This document shows, in pieces, positions 54,379 through 63,703 of a stretch of DNA of 64,000 bases. This DNA comes from CBDBBY01 sp965205055 (GTDB taxonomy: Bacteria; Pseudomonadota; Alphaproteobacteria; Rhodobacterales; Rhodobacteraceae), in contig OZ242030.1 of NCBI GenBank assembly GCA_965205055.1, positions 1,302,001-1,366,000 of the forward strand, read 5' to 3'. The notes under the pieces were generated by a model. That model made no database searches and had not been told where the DNA came from. It saw nothing but the letters and a program-made list of their open reading frames with translations. Every line of letters begins with the position of its first letter. Within the stretch, counting starts at the first letter, position 1. The position numbers and the translations under genes are program-made.

Positions 54379-55050
54379 TCAACGCTTGAGGCCCAAGCCC
54401 CCGAAACCGAAGAAGAGAATGAGCCAGAACACGGCTCCCGCGAGATATGCGCCGGCAGCCGCCATCCAAACCGGCGGCATTCCGAACACGAGGCTGCTGA
54501 ACAGCTGAACTCCGAAAAGGGCGATCGGAATCCAGATCGTAAGTTGAAAGATCGGCCCTTTCGGTCGGGTCATGACCACGCAAGTGAATGCTCCAAGTAT
54601 TCCGAACAGTCCGGGCGTCGATCCGGCCAGCGGAATGTCGGCACTGGGCAGCAAGCCGTAGCAAAGCCCTCCCGCAGCGGCTCCCAAAAAGAAGACGGCG
54701 ATCAGGAATGCATCGGTTTGAAATTCGCCGACAAGCTTGCCGACCGCCAAAAGCAGCACGACCGAAATCAATGATTCCGCAAAGGTGTAATGAATGAGGG
54801 AATATGCGAGCAGGCTTATGCCGTTCCCGGAGATAAGCCCTCGGCTCCCGGCCCGGTCCAGACCGGTCCGATCCATGAATCCATAGTCAAATATGGCGAC
54901 AAAACGCCAACGTTCGGCTTCTGGACCGCCGAACAAGCCGGCGGAACCGGCGGAAAAAATCAACTCCAGCCCTGCCATGACCGCGACGAGACCCAAAATG
55001 GAAATCGGCAACGGCGAGAACGGCTCGTTTTCTGAATTGAATATTGTCAT
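54379..55050 (-). CDS. Rhomboid-family membrane protein lacking the catalytic dyad
   Basis: A 223-residue protein with about six hydrophobic segments in the rhomboid arrangement (for example LISVVLLLAVGKLVGEF and FFLGAAAGGLCYGLL). In active rhomboids the fourth membrane helix carries GxSG and the sixth a His. Here the equivalent positions read AGSTPGLFG (Thr where the Ser is expected) and AGAYLAGAV (Tyr instead of His), so it is probably not a protease. Start ATG 55050; a TTG three codons upstream is possible. It lies between murJ and trpS, an order I associate with Rhodobacterales. Confidence 0.78.
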   Translation of the reverse strand: MTIFNSENEPFSPLPISILGLVAVMAGLELIFSAGSAGLFGGPEAERWRFVAIFDYGFMDRTGLDRAGSRGLISGNGISLLAYSLIHYTFAESLISVVLLLAVGKLVGEFQTDAFLIAVFFLGAAAGGLCYGLLPSADIPLAGSTPGLFGILGAFTCVVMTRPKGPIFQLTIWIPIALFGVQLFSSLVFGMPPVWMAAAGAYLAGAVFWLILFFGFGGLGLKR

Positions 55051-55131
55051 GCCCAACAAGACAACAAGTTGACGATTGCTTGCGCCAAGCGATAAGGCAG
55101 CGTCTCGGAATTGTCCATCTAGGATGCTGAA

Positions 55132-56154
55132 ATGGCGGACAGCAATCGCCCCATGCGCGTATTTTCCGGCATTCAGCCGAGCGGAAACCTAACGCTGGGA
55201 AATTACCTGGGGGCCATCAAAAGGTTCGTGGAAATTCAGGACGCAGGCACCGAGTCGATTTACTGCGTGGTCGATATGCACGCGATCACGACCTGGCAAG
55301 ATCCCGATACGCTCAAGCTAGCCACCAGGGAAGTCGCTGCGGGGTTCATCGCTTCGGGAATCGATCCGGACCGGTCCGTGCTCTTCAACCAGTCCCAAGT
55401 GTCGGCGCAGGCTGAACTTGGCTGGATATTCAATTGCGTTGCCCGGATGGGGTGGCTGAGCCGGATGACGCAATTCAAGGACAAGGCCGGAAAGAATCGC
55501 GAGAATGCTTCGGTCGGCCTATTCGCCTATCCGAATCTGATGGCTGCGGACATTCTGGCCTACCATGCGACGCACGTGCCGGTCGGAGACGACCAGAAGC
55601 AGCATCTCGAATTGACCCGCGACATCGCCATCAAGTTCAACAATGACTTCGGGGTCGATTTCTTTCCTGTCATCGAACCCGTCATCGAAGGAACCGCGAC
55701 CCGCGTGATGAGCCTTAGGGACGGAACCAAGAAAATGTCGAAGTCCGACGCGTCGGACATGAGCAGGATCAATCTCAATGACGACGCCGACGCGATCTCA
55801 AGGAAGATCCGAAAGGCGAAAACCGACTCCGAACCGTTGCCGGAACGAATTGAAGATCTGCATGGCAGACCGGAAGCGCGCAATTTGCTCGACATTTTCG
55901 CGGCGTTGGTCGACTCTGCGCCGGAAACGATACTCGAGCGGTTCGCCGGACAAAATTTTTCGAAGTTCAAGCCCGCGTTGGCGGAACTGGCGGTGGAGAC
56001 ACTCGCGCCGATCACCGGAGAAGTCGACAGGCTCATGAAAGACCCCGCTGAAATTGACAGGACGCTTGGTGAAGGAGCTCGGCGAGCGGCGCGCATCGCC
56101 GAGCCGATTTTGGAGCGAACATTTGATATCGTTGGAATGATCCGGTCTCGATAA
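55132..56154 (+). CDS. trpS: Tryptophan-tRNA ligase
   Basis: A 340-residue class I aminoacyl-tRNA synthetase. The ATP-binding signature region is SGIQPSGNLTLGNYLG (HIGH-equivalent GNLTLGN), the second signature is KKMSKSD near residue 205, and YCVVDMHAIT and HVPVGDDQKQHLELTRDIA are typical TrpRS blocks. It starts at ATG 55132 with AGGA upstream. Divergent from the rhomboid-like gene. Confidence 0.97.
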   Translation: MADSNRPMRVFSGIQPSGNLTLGNYLGAIKRFVEIQDAGTESIYCVVDMHAITTWQDPDTLKLATREVAAGFIASGIDPDRSVLFNQSQVSAQAELGWIFNCVARMGWLSRMTQFKDKAGKNRENASVGLFAYPNLMAADILAYHATHVPVGDDQKQHLELTRDIAIKFNNDFGVDFFPVIEPVIEGTATRVMSLRDGTKKMSKSDASDMSRINLNDDADAISRKIRKAKTDSEPLPERIEDLHGRPEARNLLDIFAALVDSAPETILERFAGQNFSKFKPALAELAVETLAPITGEVDRLMKDPAEIDRTLGEGARRAARIAEPILERTFDIVGMIRSR

Positions 56155-56187
56155 TCCAATATCGTCGCTGGAACTGGAGGTAGAACA

Positions 56188-57051
56188 ATGGCTTACGGCA
56201 AGAATATCCGCACCTATTTCGAGGGCGCGTGGCGCGAGGGCAACGCATATGTCATGCGGGCCGCCGACCACGGCTCATGGCTCGGCTCCACGGTGTTCGA
56301 CGGGGCTCGCTATTTCGAGGGAATCGCACCCGACCTGCACGCGCACTGCCAACGACTCATCAACTCCGCCGAATCGATGGGGATCACCCCCCTGCATGCT
56401 GCCGAAGAACTGGTCGAAATATCCATGGAAGGCGTGCGCGCGTACGGCCCGGATGCTGCCGTCTACATCCGTCCGATGTACTGGGCCTTGGACGGCGGAC
56501 ACATGGCGGTATTGCCGAAGGAAGGTTCGACCGGCTTCTGCATCTGTTTGGAAGAGGTCGCGATGCCTCCGTCGTCCGCCGCGGTCACCCTTACCACGAC
56601 AAGGTTCCACCGCCCGATTCTCGCGTCATCGATCGTCAACGCCAAATCGGGCTGCTTGTATCCGAACAACGGCCGGATGCTGCGGGAAGCGAAAGAAAAG
56701 GGATTCGACAGCGCGCTGGCGGCGGACGCCCTCGGCAACGTAGCCGAAACAGCGACGTCGAATGTCTTCATCGTCAAAGACGGCGTAGTTTCGACGCCGA
56801 TAGCGAACGGCACGTTTCTGGCAGGCGTGACCCGCGCAAGGATCATTGAACTGCTTCGCTCTGCCGGATATGTCGTTAAAGAGACGGTGCTGAGCTTCGA
56901 CGACGTCCATGACGCTGACGAGGTCTTCCTTACCGGAAACATGTCGAAGGTGGTTCCGGTGTCGCAGTTCGATGAAACCCATTACCAGCGCGGACCTATT
57001 GCCGCCAAGGCGCGCGAGCTGTATTGGGATTGGGCTCATTCCGCCGATTGA
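56188..57051 (+). CDS. Branched-chain amino acid aminotransferase-like class IV transaminase
   Basis: A 287-residue fold-type IV PLP enzyme. The PLP-binding lysine is in IVNAKSGCLYPNNG near residue 152, the conserved Glu in LGNVAETATSNVFIV near residue 188, and STVFDGARYFEG marks the N-terminal active-site loop. It starts at ATG 56188 behind GGAGGT, 33 bp after trpS. It interconverts branched-chain amino acids and their 2-keto acids, or a D-amino acid or 4-amino-4-deoxychorismate analogue; the N-terminus favours IlvE-type. Confidence 0.85.
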   Translation: MAYGKNIRTYFEGAWREGNAYVMRAADHGSWLGSTVFDGARYFEGIAPDLHAHCQRLINSAESMGITPLHAAEELVEISMEGVRAYGPDAAVYIRPMYWALDGGHMAVLPKEGSTGFCICLEEVAMPPSSAAVTLTTTRFHRPILASSIVNAKSGCLYPNNGRMLREAKEKGFDSALAADALGNVAETATSNVFIVKDGVVSTPIANGTFLAGVTRARIIELLRSAGYVVKETVLSFDDVHDADEVFLTGNMSKVVPVSQFDETHYQRGPIAAKARELYWDWAHSAD

Positions 57052-57739
57052 TGCTCCCCGCGCAGGAAGAAACTGATTCTGTGGCGCCAATGACTCAACT
57101 GCACTGACGGATTCGAACAGCGATCAAAAGACCGATCATCGCGCATGCTCATGCGGCGGCCGATTGGCATTTATCGCGGTTTGCCGGCGCGCTTCAGTCC
57201 GGATCATCAGACCGCAGCGAATCTTTTTTCGTGGAAATCAGGATTGAATATTCTGAATCTATCCGTCGGACATCGGCCGAGTGTTGTTGTGCAGAAAAGC
57301 CACAGAGCACTTCCGGCAACCATCCAGCTTCGCGCTGGATTGCTTGCGAGCTCAGTTGAAGCGGCTTCGCGGGTCAATCAGACCTTCGCGAAACCGGGCG
57401 CCGTCATGCGCGCCGACGTCCATGACGACCCGGCGGCGGATGATCCCGTGCAAGGTGTCGATGCCTGCACGGGGCTCGCAGCCGCGGACCGGTACGGCGA
57501 TGCCATCCGGCTTGGCCTTCGCCTGTTTGCATTTTGACCGTCCAACGCGACCGCCTGACCGGTGCCTCGCTGAAATCCCGCGGTACGACCACGTCCGGAA
57601 GCGCTCGAAATCCACAGCCGCGGCCGGATGCTCCAGCGGGTCGCCCCTCGGCCGGTATCGCGCCAAGGGGCGCCTCAAGGTCCCAATAGCAAAGGGGGCG
57701 GAGGCGTCTGACTCTTTGGCGTTTCCGCCCGGACGCGCT
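57052..57739. other. Gene-free stretch between class IV transaminase and lipoprotein genes
   Basis: About 690 bp with ORFs on both strands but no recognisable family. Near its right end, 57696-57702 and 57724-57730 form a 7-bp GC stem followed on the minus strand by CCTTTG, a weak candidate terminator for the lipoprotein gene. Confidence 0.45.
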
Positions 57740-59650
57740 CTACCTGTCCACTGAAGGCGGTTTCTGTTTGGCGCCGAAGCTGCCGTACAAATCTTTGCAA
57801 AGACAGTAGTTGTTGTCTGAGCCAATGGTCCAGCTTCCCGCGATTTCAAGATCGTTCTTTTCGGCGCGAGGACCGTAGAAGCTCCCTTTGTAAACTCCCA
57901 ATCCGCTTCCGTCAAGGCCGGTCGTTGGCGTTGCTGCCGTTGTGCCGTCGAACGTTCCGTCATCGGAGATGGCGGCGCTGTTCAGTGCGACTGCAAAATT
58001 TTCAATATAGTCGGCCCAGTAATTATGTTCGCTGCTCCACATTTGAAAGTTGTTCATTGTTCCTTGCAATGCTGCCGAACCCGATCCCTTCGGAATGTTG
58101 ACGGTCAAGGTCACATCGCCTCGCAGCAATTTGGTTTCAATGGAGCCTTCGTTGCTAGCCCCTTTAACTTCGTAAGCGAGAGCGTAGCCTTCGAATCTCC
58201 CGTTCGTGATAGCCTCGCCGATGTCCGCGATCTTTTGGCCGTCCCCGGTCCCGAAAGCCGAGTAGCCGAAATGAATGGTATTGATGCGACCGATCTGGCC
58301 ATTGTATCTGTTTCGGTAGGTTTCGACATCCGCAGTATACACGAACAACCCGTATGCGGCGTAGTCCAAATACATATTGACGTCGTCGGAAGGGCAAGAC
58401 AATCCTTTCGAGCCGTCGAGGCAGACGGCCGGTCCTTGGCCCGGAAGTGGCTCGAGATTCTTGTCTACGCCGATATGATTGGACAGCCACACTTCATACG
58501 TGCCCAGATCACGGTAGCCTGCCGGCTGATTGAACGCATTCGCGTCGTAGTAGTCTCCGTCCTCATCCAATTGGCTGGGGTCCGCGGTGACAAGGCTTTT
58601 CCAGTAGAAGGCGCCGTTGCCTGTCCAACTCGACACAGGGTTCAAGTTGTTGCCGTAGTTCACCGGGACGGACAAGGCGTGCGGCTCGTCGAACGCTATT
58701 TCAAGATCCCACCCGTTCTGGCCCGAGATGCCGTCAGCAACAAGAACGAAGCCGTCTCCGTCAGTATCATTCGTATAACTGGTGATTTTCCTCCGGAAAT
58801 CCGTGAAATCGTCATAATATTGCTCAAAACTATCCACGGCATCCGGGTCCGTTCCGCCTGTACGAATGACAAGCCCAGCGTTCGTCAATCGCAATCCTGT
58901 GTAAATTTTGTCGTCAATGAAGTAGGTTGAAGCCTTCACTACGGTATATCCGTCCACTTTGAACTCATCGCCGCCGTCGGCGGCGACGGCGAACACCCTC
59001 TTGCCCTCCGCATACATCACGTCCTTGAACGTGGTGCTGGTGAAGGCATCGGGATTGGGTTCCTGAACGCCGTCTCCATCATCATCCTTCGTTCGCGGAA
59101 TCCTCACGATTGATGCGACATTGGCCCCTTCGCGCGGCATGACCGCCTCGCCGTTCGCAAGCCGGTAGCGCACGAGGTGTCTTCCGTACCAGGCCAGGAA
59201 ATCAAGCGCTGAAGCGAATGCCGCCGTCCGCGCGTTCAGGAGATTGTCCGCTTTGGCTTTAGCCATTGCCGCCGCGCCCAATGCAGCGGCCGCTCCGCCG
59301 TTCCGGGCCGCCTCGACGGCTTCTTCCGCTGCCGCGACTGCATCCGCCAGCTTCGCGAGGGCCGCCGAAATCAAAGCCCGCGCGCGATCCCGCGTTTCTT
59401 CCGTATTCGCCCTCTCCGCCTCGCTTATGGCCGCCCTTGCCAGCGCAACAGCAGACTCCGCCTCCGAATGGGCGGCGTTCGCCTTGTCCAACTCAGTCGG
59501 CTCGGCACTGCCTGCACCGCCGTTGCCGCCAAAATCAGCTTTGGCTCCCCCAACACTTCTCACAGCACTTGATGGAGCGTTGTCGCCGGAGCATGAGCCG
59601 AGCAGCAATGCCATGCTGCAAGCGAGGCCATCCAAAAGTTTCAAATTCAC
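57740..59650 (-). CDS. TbpB-like surface lipoprotein with Ala-rich helical N-terminal segment
   Basis: A 636-residue lipoprotein: signal MNLKLLDGLACSMALLLGSC with the acceptor Cys at 20, starting at GTG 59650 behind GGAG. After a flexible tether, residues about 50-150 are Ala-rich and strongly helical (ANAAHSEAESAVALARAA pattern), perhaps a coiled coil. The remaining ~480 residues are beta-rich, ending with YKGSFYGPRAEKNDLEIAGSW and GSFGA, the TbpB-type barrel pattern. Calcium-like Asp-rich loops such as KDDDGDGVQEPNPD and NDTDGDGF are visible. Such proteins bind host or environmental ligands at the cell surface. It is the intact paralogue of the IS-broken gene at 13706-17405. The ligand and the exporter are not visible in the window. 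Confidence 0.85.
   Translation of the reverse strand: MNLKLLDGLACSMALLLGSCSGDNAPSSAVRSVGGAKADFGGNGGAGSAEPTELDKANAAHSEAESAVALARAAISEAERANTEETRDRARALISAALAKLADAVAAAEEAVEAARNGGAAAALGAAAMAKAKADNLLNARTAAFASALDFLAWYGRHLVRYRLANGEAVMPREGANVASIVRIPRTKDDDGDGVQEPNPDAFTSTTFKDVMYAEGKRVFAVAADGGDEFKVDGYTVVKASTYFIDDKIYTGLRLTNAGLVIRTGGTDPDAVDSFEQYYDDFTDFRRKITSYTNDTDGDGFVLVADGISGQNGWDLEIAFDEPHALSVPVNYGNNLNPVSSWTGNGAFYWKSLVTADPSQLDEDGDYYDANAFNQPAGYRDLGTYEVWLSNHIGVDKNLEPLPGQGPAVCLDGSKGLSCPSDDVNMYLDYAAYGLFVYTADVETYRNRYNGQIGRINTIHFGYSAFGTGDGQKIADIGEAITNGRFEGYALAYEVKGASNEGSIETKLLRGDVTLTVNIPKGSGSAALQGTMNNFQMWSSEHNYWADYIENFAVALNSAAISDDGTFDGTTAATPTTGLDGSGLGVYKGSFYGPRAEKNDLEIAGSWTIGSDNNYCLCKDLYGSFGAKQKPPSVDR
59551..59579 (-). 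repeat. Copy 3 of the short repeat, inside the lipoprotein gene
   Basis: Matches 13548-13576 in reverse orientation at 27 of 29 positions. Here it codes for residues just after the lipid-anchoring Cys (roughly APSSAVRSV), about 70 bp from the start codon. Confidence 0.7.
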
Positions 59651-59935
59651 AGTCGTTTCTCCAACTTTCCGGTTGAGGTTGATCCAGATCCCCGCATACG
59701 AACCGTTCGATTGATCGGATTCCTGTCTCGTTGAGGCGCGCGGCGGCGCGTTGCAAAAGCATTCGATGATTTGACTCCCGACCTCGAACCCTCGCCGGAG
59801 GCGTTGAAGGACACCGAGATCGCAGAGTTTTAGGTTTGCAAATTCACGCCCGAGCGTGTCCGCATCCAGTGGCTTGTCCGTTCCACTGGAGTCCTATGCA
59901 GTTCTCGCAAGAAAAGTGCGGAGCAGGTGCGGGAC

Positions 59936-60187
59936 AAACGAGAAGCGGACGATGCGGGACGGAAGCGGACTTCGAGATCTCGGGCAAGCAGCGCAAGCGG
60001 CTGGAGGCGGGCGCGAACGACCGCAACAGCAAGGTTGAGCACGCGGGTGCGGGTCGTCCTGCTTTCGGACGACGGCTTGGGGACCGCGGCGACCATGGCC
60101 GCGAACCGCCTCCCCGGCGTCGTCTGCAAAGTGATCGAAAACGGACAGACCTTCGACCTTGGCCGGCGGTCAAAAAACGCCCTCTGA
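59936..60187 (+). pseudogene. Decayed IS630-family transposase N-terminus
   Basis: Two overlapping frames together spell an IS630-type N-terminal helix-turn-helix region: ISGKQRKRLEAGANDRNSK (about 59979-60038), then, after a frameshift, RVRVVLLSDDGLGTAATMAAN (about 60047-60109). The catalytic DDE part is missing. It marks an old insertion beside the lipoprotein gene. Confidence 0.65.
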
Positions 60188-60210
60188 ACCCCGAAAAAAA
60201 ACGCTTGACG

Positions 60211-60426
60211 TCAGGCCGGGCGCCCCCCCCCCCCATGTCCAAGGAGAGTATCCGCAAGCTGCACACCAAGAATGAAGCGAAGCCGCTCAAATGGGCGGCA
60301 AGCCCGGAGCGGATTGTCGCCGATCATGGCGATGCGCGTCACGCCGTTTTCCTTGATGGCGTCCAGTTCGTCAGTCCGCGCGCCAGCCACGCCGACGGCT
60401 TTGAGGATGTTCGAAATAGCGTTCAT
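60211..60426 (-). CDS. Small ORF of unknown function, probably truncated
   Basis: 71 codons starting MNAISNILKAVGVAGARTD at ATG 60426, with AAGGA six nt upstream. The first ~42 codons (to about MIGDNPLRA) read like a real protein; the rest overlaps the repetitive, IS-related area and probably is not original. Not recognised. Confidence 0.35.
   Translation of the reverse strand: MNAISNILKAVGVAGARTDELDAIKENGVTRIAMIGDNPLRACRPFERLRFILGVQLADTLLGHGGGGRPA
60223..60234. repeat. Homopolymer tract of 12 C
   Basis: A run of 12 C just past an A8 run (60194-60201). Such tracts slip in replication and sequencing, so local frames here are uncertain. Confidence 0.85.
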
Positions 60427-61299
60427 GCGTAATCCTTGTGAATCGGCAAGCACTTCCGTCAGGCCGCTTGCACAGCGCTATGGACAGGGCAAACAAATAA
60501 TCTCAATGCAGTCATTGATTGAATTTATGATTAAGCTCCGCGTGCAACGCCCCCTTGGCGGCCGGATTGGAATCTGCTTCGCACGTTCATGGCTGCAGTT
60601 GATCAGGGCGGGATCACCTGCGCCGCAGAGTTTCCGGGCATGAATCGGCCAACGACCGGCAACGCTTTGAAATAACTGGAATATTCCGTGAAATTTCGGA
60701 CGCTGGCCGAATTTTCCATCGTGAATGCAACGTGATTTTCGGATCGGTCTCCCAGATCCCGAGCCTGATGGCCGAAACGGGCGGCCGCATCGGCGGCCCG
60801 ATCCCATCGCGATGGCCAGCCACTTCGGCTCACTACATTTTGATGATCGCTTGAAAGGGTTCAATGTCGACCACCCCGACGCGACATGCTCGATTGTCAT
60901 CGCCTAGAGTCGGGAAGTGCTCAACCGGGCCCCGTTCGGCCTTCGCCTCATGCGGAAACCGGACCCGTTGCTCCGTTCAACGCCTCTTTTCCGCGAGTTC
61001 TCCGGCTTGTATTGCGGCCCGGCCATCGGCTTTTCGGCGAAAGCAATATCAGGCTCCTTCAGCTGAGGGGAGAATCGCCGGTCTCGTTCCAGACGGAAAG
61101 CGGGAAACGATCTTCGCGGCGAGTGCAAACTCCCCGGGAAATCCGATTGCTTGCATCCCGGATCCCTGCAGTTGTCGACATTCAACTGGACGCAGCTTGT
61201 GAGAGCCGCCGCCCCGGTTTCAAGGCGGAGTCGCATCAATGGGTGAACTCGACAGAGATTTTCGGAGGTGTCCCACTTAGGACCGAAGGCTATCTGCAG
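60427..61299. other. Gene-free stretch between small ORF and CoxG-like gene
   Basis: About 870 bp with short ORFs in several frames; none matches a family I know and none has a convincing ribosome-binding site. Probably degenerate accessory DNA. Confidence 0.5.
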
Positions 61300-61758
61300 C
61301 TATTCGCCTCGTGCCTTGTCGGCGTCAAACTCCGATTGCAAACGGTCGAAAAATTGATTGGACAATTTTCTTGCCACGCCGCCAACGAGGCGAGATCCCA
61401 ACTGAGCAAGCTTGCCGCCAATCCGACCGTCCACGTTGTATGAGAGCAGCGTCCCCTCGGAACTGTCCGACAAAGCGACATTCACTGTGCCTTTTGCAAA
61501 TCCTGCAACGCCGCCCTTTCCTTCGCCCTCAATCGTATAGCTTTCGCCCTCGATTACGTCTTTGATCGTAACGTTCCCAAGAAATTTAGCATTCACAGGA
61601 CCGATCTTTTGCGTGATCGTCGCTTCAAAGCCGTCTTCCAGCGAGCCTGAGATCGACTGGCAGCCGGGTATGCACTTCTGCAATGTGGATGCGTCAATCA
61701 GCCGCTCCCAAACATCGGATCTATTGGCTTTCAGTATGCGTTCGCCTTCCAGCTTCAT
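61300..61758 (-). CDS. CoxG-like SRPBCC protein (carbon monoxide dehydrogenase subunit G family)
   Basis: A 152-residue START-like protein. It begins MKLEGERILKANRSDVWERLIDASTLQKCIPGC and has EGEGKGGVAGFAKGTV with ASYNVDG-like LLSYNVDGRIGGKLAQLGSRLV, the core pattern of the CoxG family, whose members bind lipids or anchor Mo-hydroxylases. ATG 61758 is preferred over GTG 61764 because of TAGG about 5 nt before it. No coxSML genes are nearby, so this is a stand-alone homologue. Role unknown. Confidence 0.85.
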   Translation of the reverse strand: MKLEGERILKANRSDVWERLIDASTLQKCIPGCQSISGSLEDGFEATITQKIGPVNAKFLGNVTIKDVIEGESYTIEGEGKGGVAGFAKGTVNVALSDSSEGTLLSYNVDGRIGGKLAQLGSRLVGGVARKLSNQFFDRLQSEFDADKARGE

Positions 61759-62043
61759 TTTCACCTACCATGTTCAGTCCGACTGTCGCCGTGCCCGCGG
61801 CCGATAGCGGAAATACCAAAGTTTGCTTGAAAAGCCACGCTTCCTTCGCAACCGATCAATAGAGAATCCGCAATCGACTTGCCATTTTTGCTTTCGCGGT
61901 GAACATGAACGCCAAAACTTCGCCGAACTCGACTGCGATTCCCTGCCAAAGCTTGGCGGGGCCGGACGGAACTCTACGCAGCGACTGGTCGCGCAGAGGG
62001 CAAAAGGCAGTTCGCGGGTTTCGACTATTGGACTTCGCTCCGG

Positions 62044-63519
62044 ATGCTGGTCCCGCCAAATTGCGCGAAGAGGCCAAAACGGGTACCAGAAGGCAACAGG
62101 CCATTGAACACCAGCGTCCTACAATTGACCGCGTCGCGCAACGAAACCGGAATAACGGACGCATGCGAGTTGCTTGAAAGCAAATTCGGCGAAAGGTTCA
62201 GTTTGAACAAGTCCGTCCGGAATCAGCATTGCCACACGACGACCTGGCTGGCAGGCCAACGACCGGACGCGGTATTCTTTCCGCATTCAACGGCGGAGGT
62301 TTCGGAATTGGTCTCAACTTGTTCCGAGCACCGCGTGCCGATCGTGCCTTTCGGAGCGGGCACTTCGCTGGAGGGCCATGTAAACGCGCCGCGCGGCGGG
62401 ATTTCCGTGGATTTTTCGCAAATGAACGGCATCCGCGCTGTAAACCAAGATGATTTCGATTGCGTCGTCGAACCGGGGCTGACGCGCATGGGATTGAACT
62501 CGGAACTTCGCGCGACGGGTCTTTTCTTCCCGATCGACCCCGGCGCGAATGCCAGCATCGGCGGGATGGCGTCCACACGCGCCTCCGGCACCAATTCCGT
62601 GCGGTACGGCACCATGAAAGACAATGTGCTGGCGCTGGAGGTTGTCACCGCGGACGGCAGCATCATTCGAACCGGCTCCCGCGCACGGAAAAGTTCGGCA
62701 GGATACGATTTGACAAGCCTGTTCATCGGCGCGGAAGGAACGCTCGGCATAATCACAGAGCTGACGCTGCGGCTGCGCGGAATCCCGGAGGCGATTTCCG
62801 CCGCGACCTGCTGCTTTGAAGACGTCGCTTCCGCGTGCCGCGCGGTTATCGAATCGATCCAGTTCGGAGTGCCGATGGCTCGAATTGAGCTCCTCGATGA
62901 ACTGACCGTGCGCGGCGTCAACAGCTATTCGAACTTGTCGCTTCCTGAATCGCCGTTGCTTCTGCTTGAATTCCATGGCAGCGACGGAGGCGTCGAGGAA
63001 CAAGCTGAAACCGTCGGGGAAATTTGTGCAGGGCACGGCGGCTCTCGATTCGATTGGACGACTAAACCGGAAGAACGCACCCGACTTTGGCAAGCACGAC
63101 ACGATGCTTACTGGGCTGCGTTGAGTCTCAGACCCGGAGCGAAAGGGCTTTCGACCGACGCATGCGTTCCGCTGTCAAAACTTGCAGAATGCGTCGCCGC
63201 GGCCCGGGACAAAGCTCAGGAATTTGGTTTCATCGCGCCGATCGTCGGTCATGTCGGCGATGGAAACTTCCACGTCCTCCTGCTTGTCGATACGGAGAAC
63301 TCGCGCGAAATCGAGCTTGCCGACGAGTACGTCAACTGGCTGGCGGAGTTCGCGATCCAAGCCGAGGGCACCTGCACCGGCGAACACGGCATCGGCCAAG
63401 GCAAGATCAACCTGCTTGAAAAGGAATTGCGCGAATCAACCGAGTGCATGTCGAAGATCAAACGCGCGCTTGATCCTCTAAACATCATGAATCCCGGGAA
63501 AATTCTTCGAATCGGATAA
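62044..63519 (+). CDS. FAD-binding oxidase, D-lactate dehydrogenase (cytochrome)/GlcD type
   Basis: Up to 491 residues. The FAD-binding domain is clear: AGQRPDAVFFPHSTAEVSELV, VPFGAGTSLEGHV, GANASIGGMASTRASGTNSVRYG and GSRARKSSAGYDLTSLFIGAEGTLGIITE by position. The C-terminal substrate domain has GHVGDGNFHVLLL and GTCTGEHGIGQGK with the metal-binding histidines. It oxidises a D-2-hydroxy acid such as D-lactate or glycolate and feeds electrons to the chain. The start is unsure: ATG 62044, or TTG 62104 behind AGAAGG, which would give about 471 residues, nearer the family length. Upstream region is short and divergent from the CoxG-like gene. Confidence 0.9.
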   Translation: MLVPPNCAKRPKRVPEGNRPLNTSVLQLTASRNETGITDACELLESKFGERFSLNKSVRNQHCHTTTWLAGQRPDAVFFPHSTAEVSELVSTCSEHRVPIVPFGAGTSLEGHVNAPRGGISVDFSQMNGIRAVNQDDFDCVVEPGLTRMGLNSELRATGLFFPIDPGANASIGGMASTRASGTNSVRYGTMKDNVLALEVVTADGSIIRTGSRARKSSAGYDLTSLFIGAEGTLGIITELTLRLRGIPEAISAATCCFEDVASACRAVIESIQFGVPMARIELLDELTVRGVNSYSNLSLPESPLLLLEFHGSDGGVEEQAETVGEICAGHGGSRFDWTTKPEERTRLWQARHDAYWAALSLRPGAKGLSTDACVPLSKLAECVAAARDKAQEFGFIAPIVGHVGDGNFHVLLLVDTENSREIELADEYVNWLAEFAIQAEGTCTGEHGIGQGKINLLEKELRESTECMSKIKRALDPLNIMNPGKILRIG

Positions 63520-63703
63520 TCGCGCCGACGAATTCATTTCCGTTCGAATCAAGGGAGAAATCCGTCTCTGGAAGCCGGCTCGATCCAGCGCGATCCTTTC
63601 ATGTGATTTGTGAATCTTGAAACAAGCATGAAGATGTTGACGGTTGGCAATTTTCATTCAGATTGCGGAAAATGGTCCGACAGCCGGACCGGAGGACATG
63701 GAC

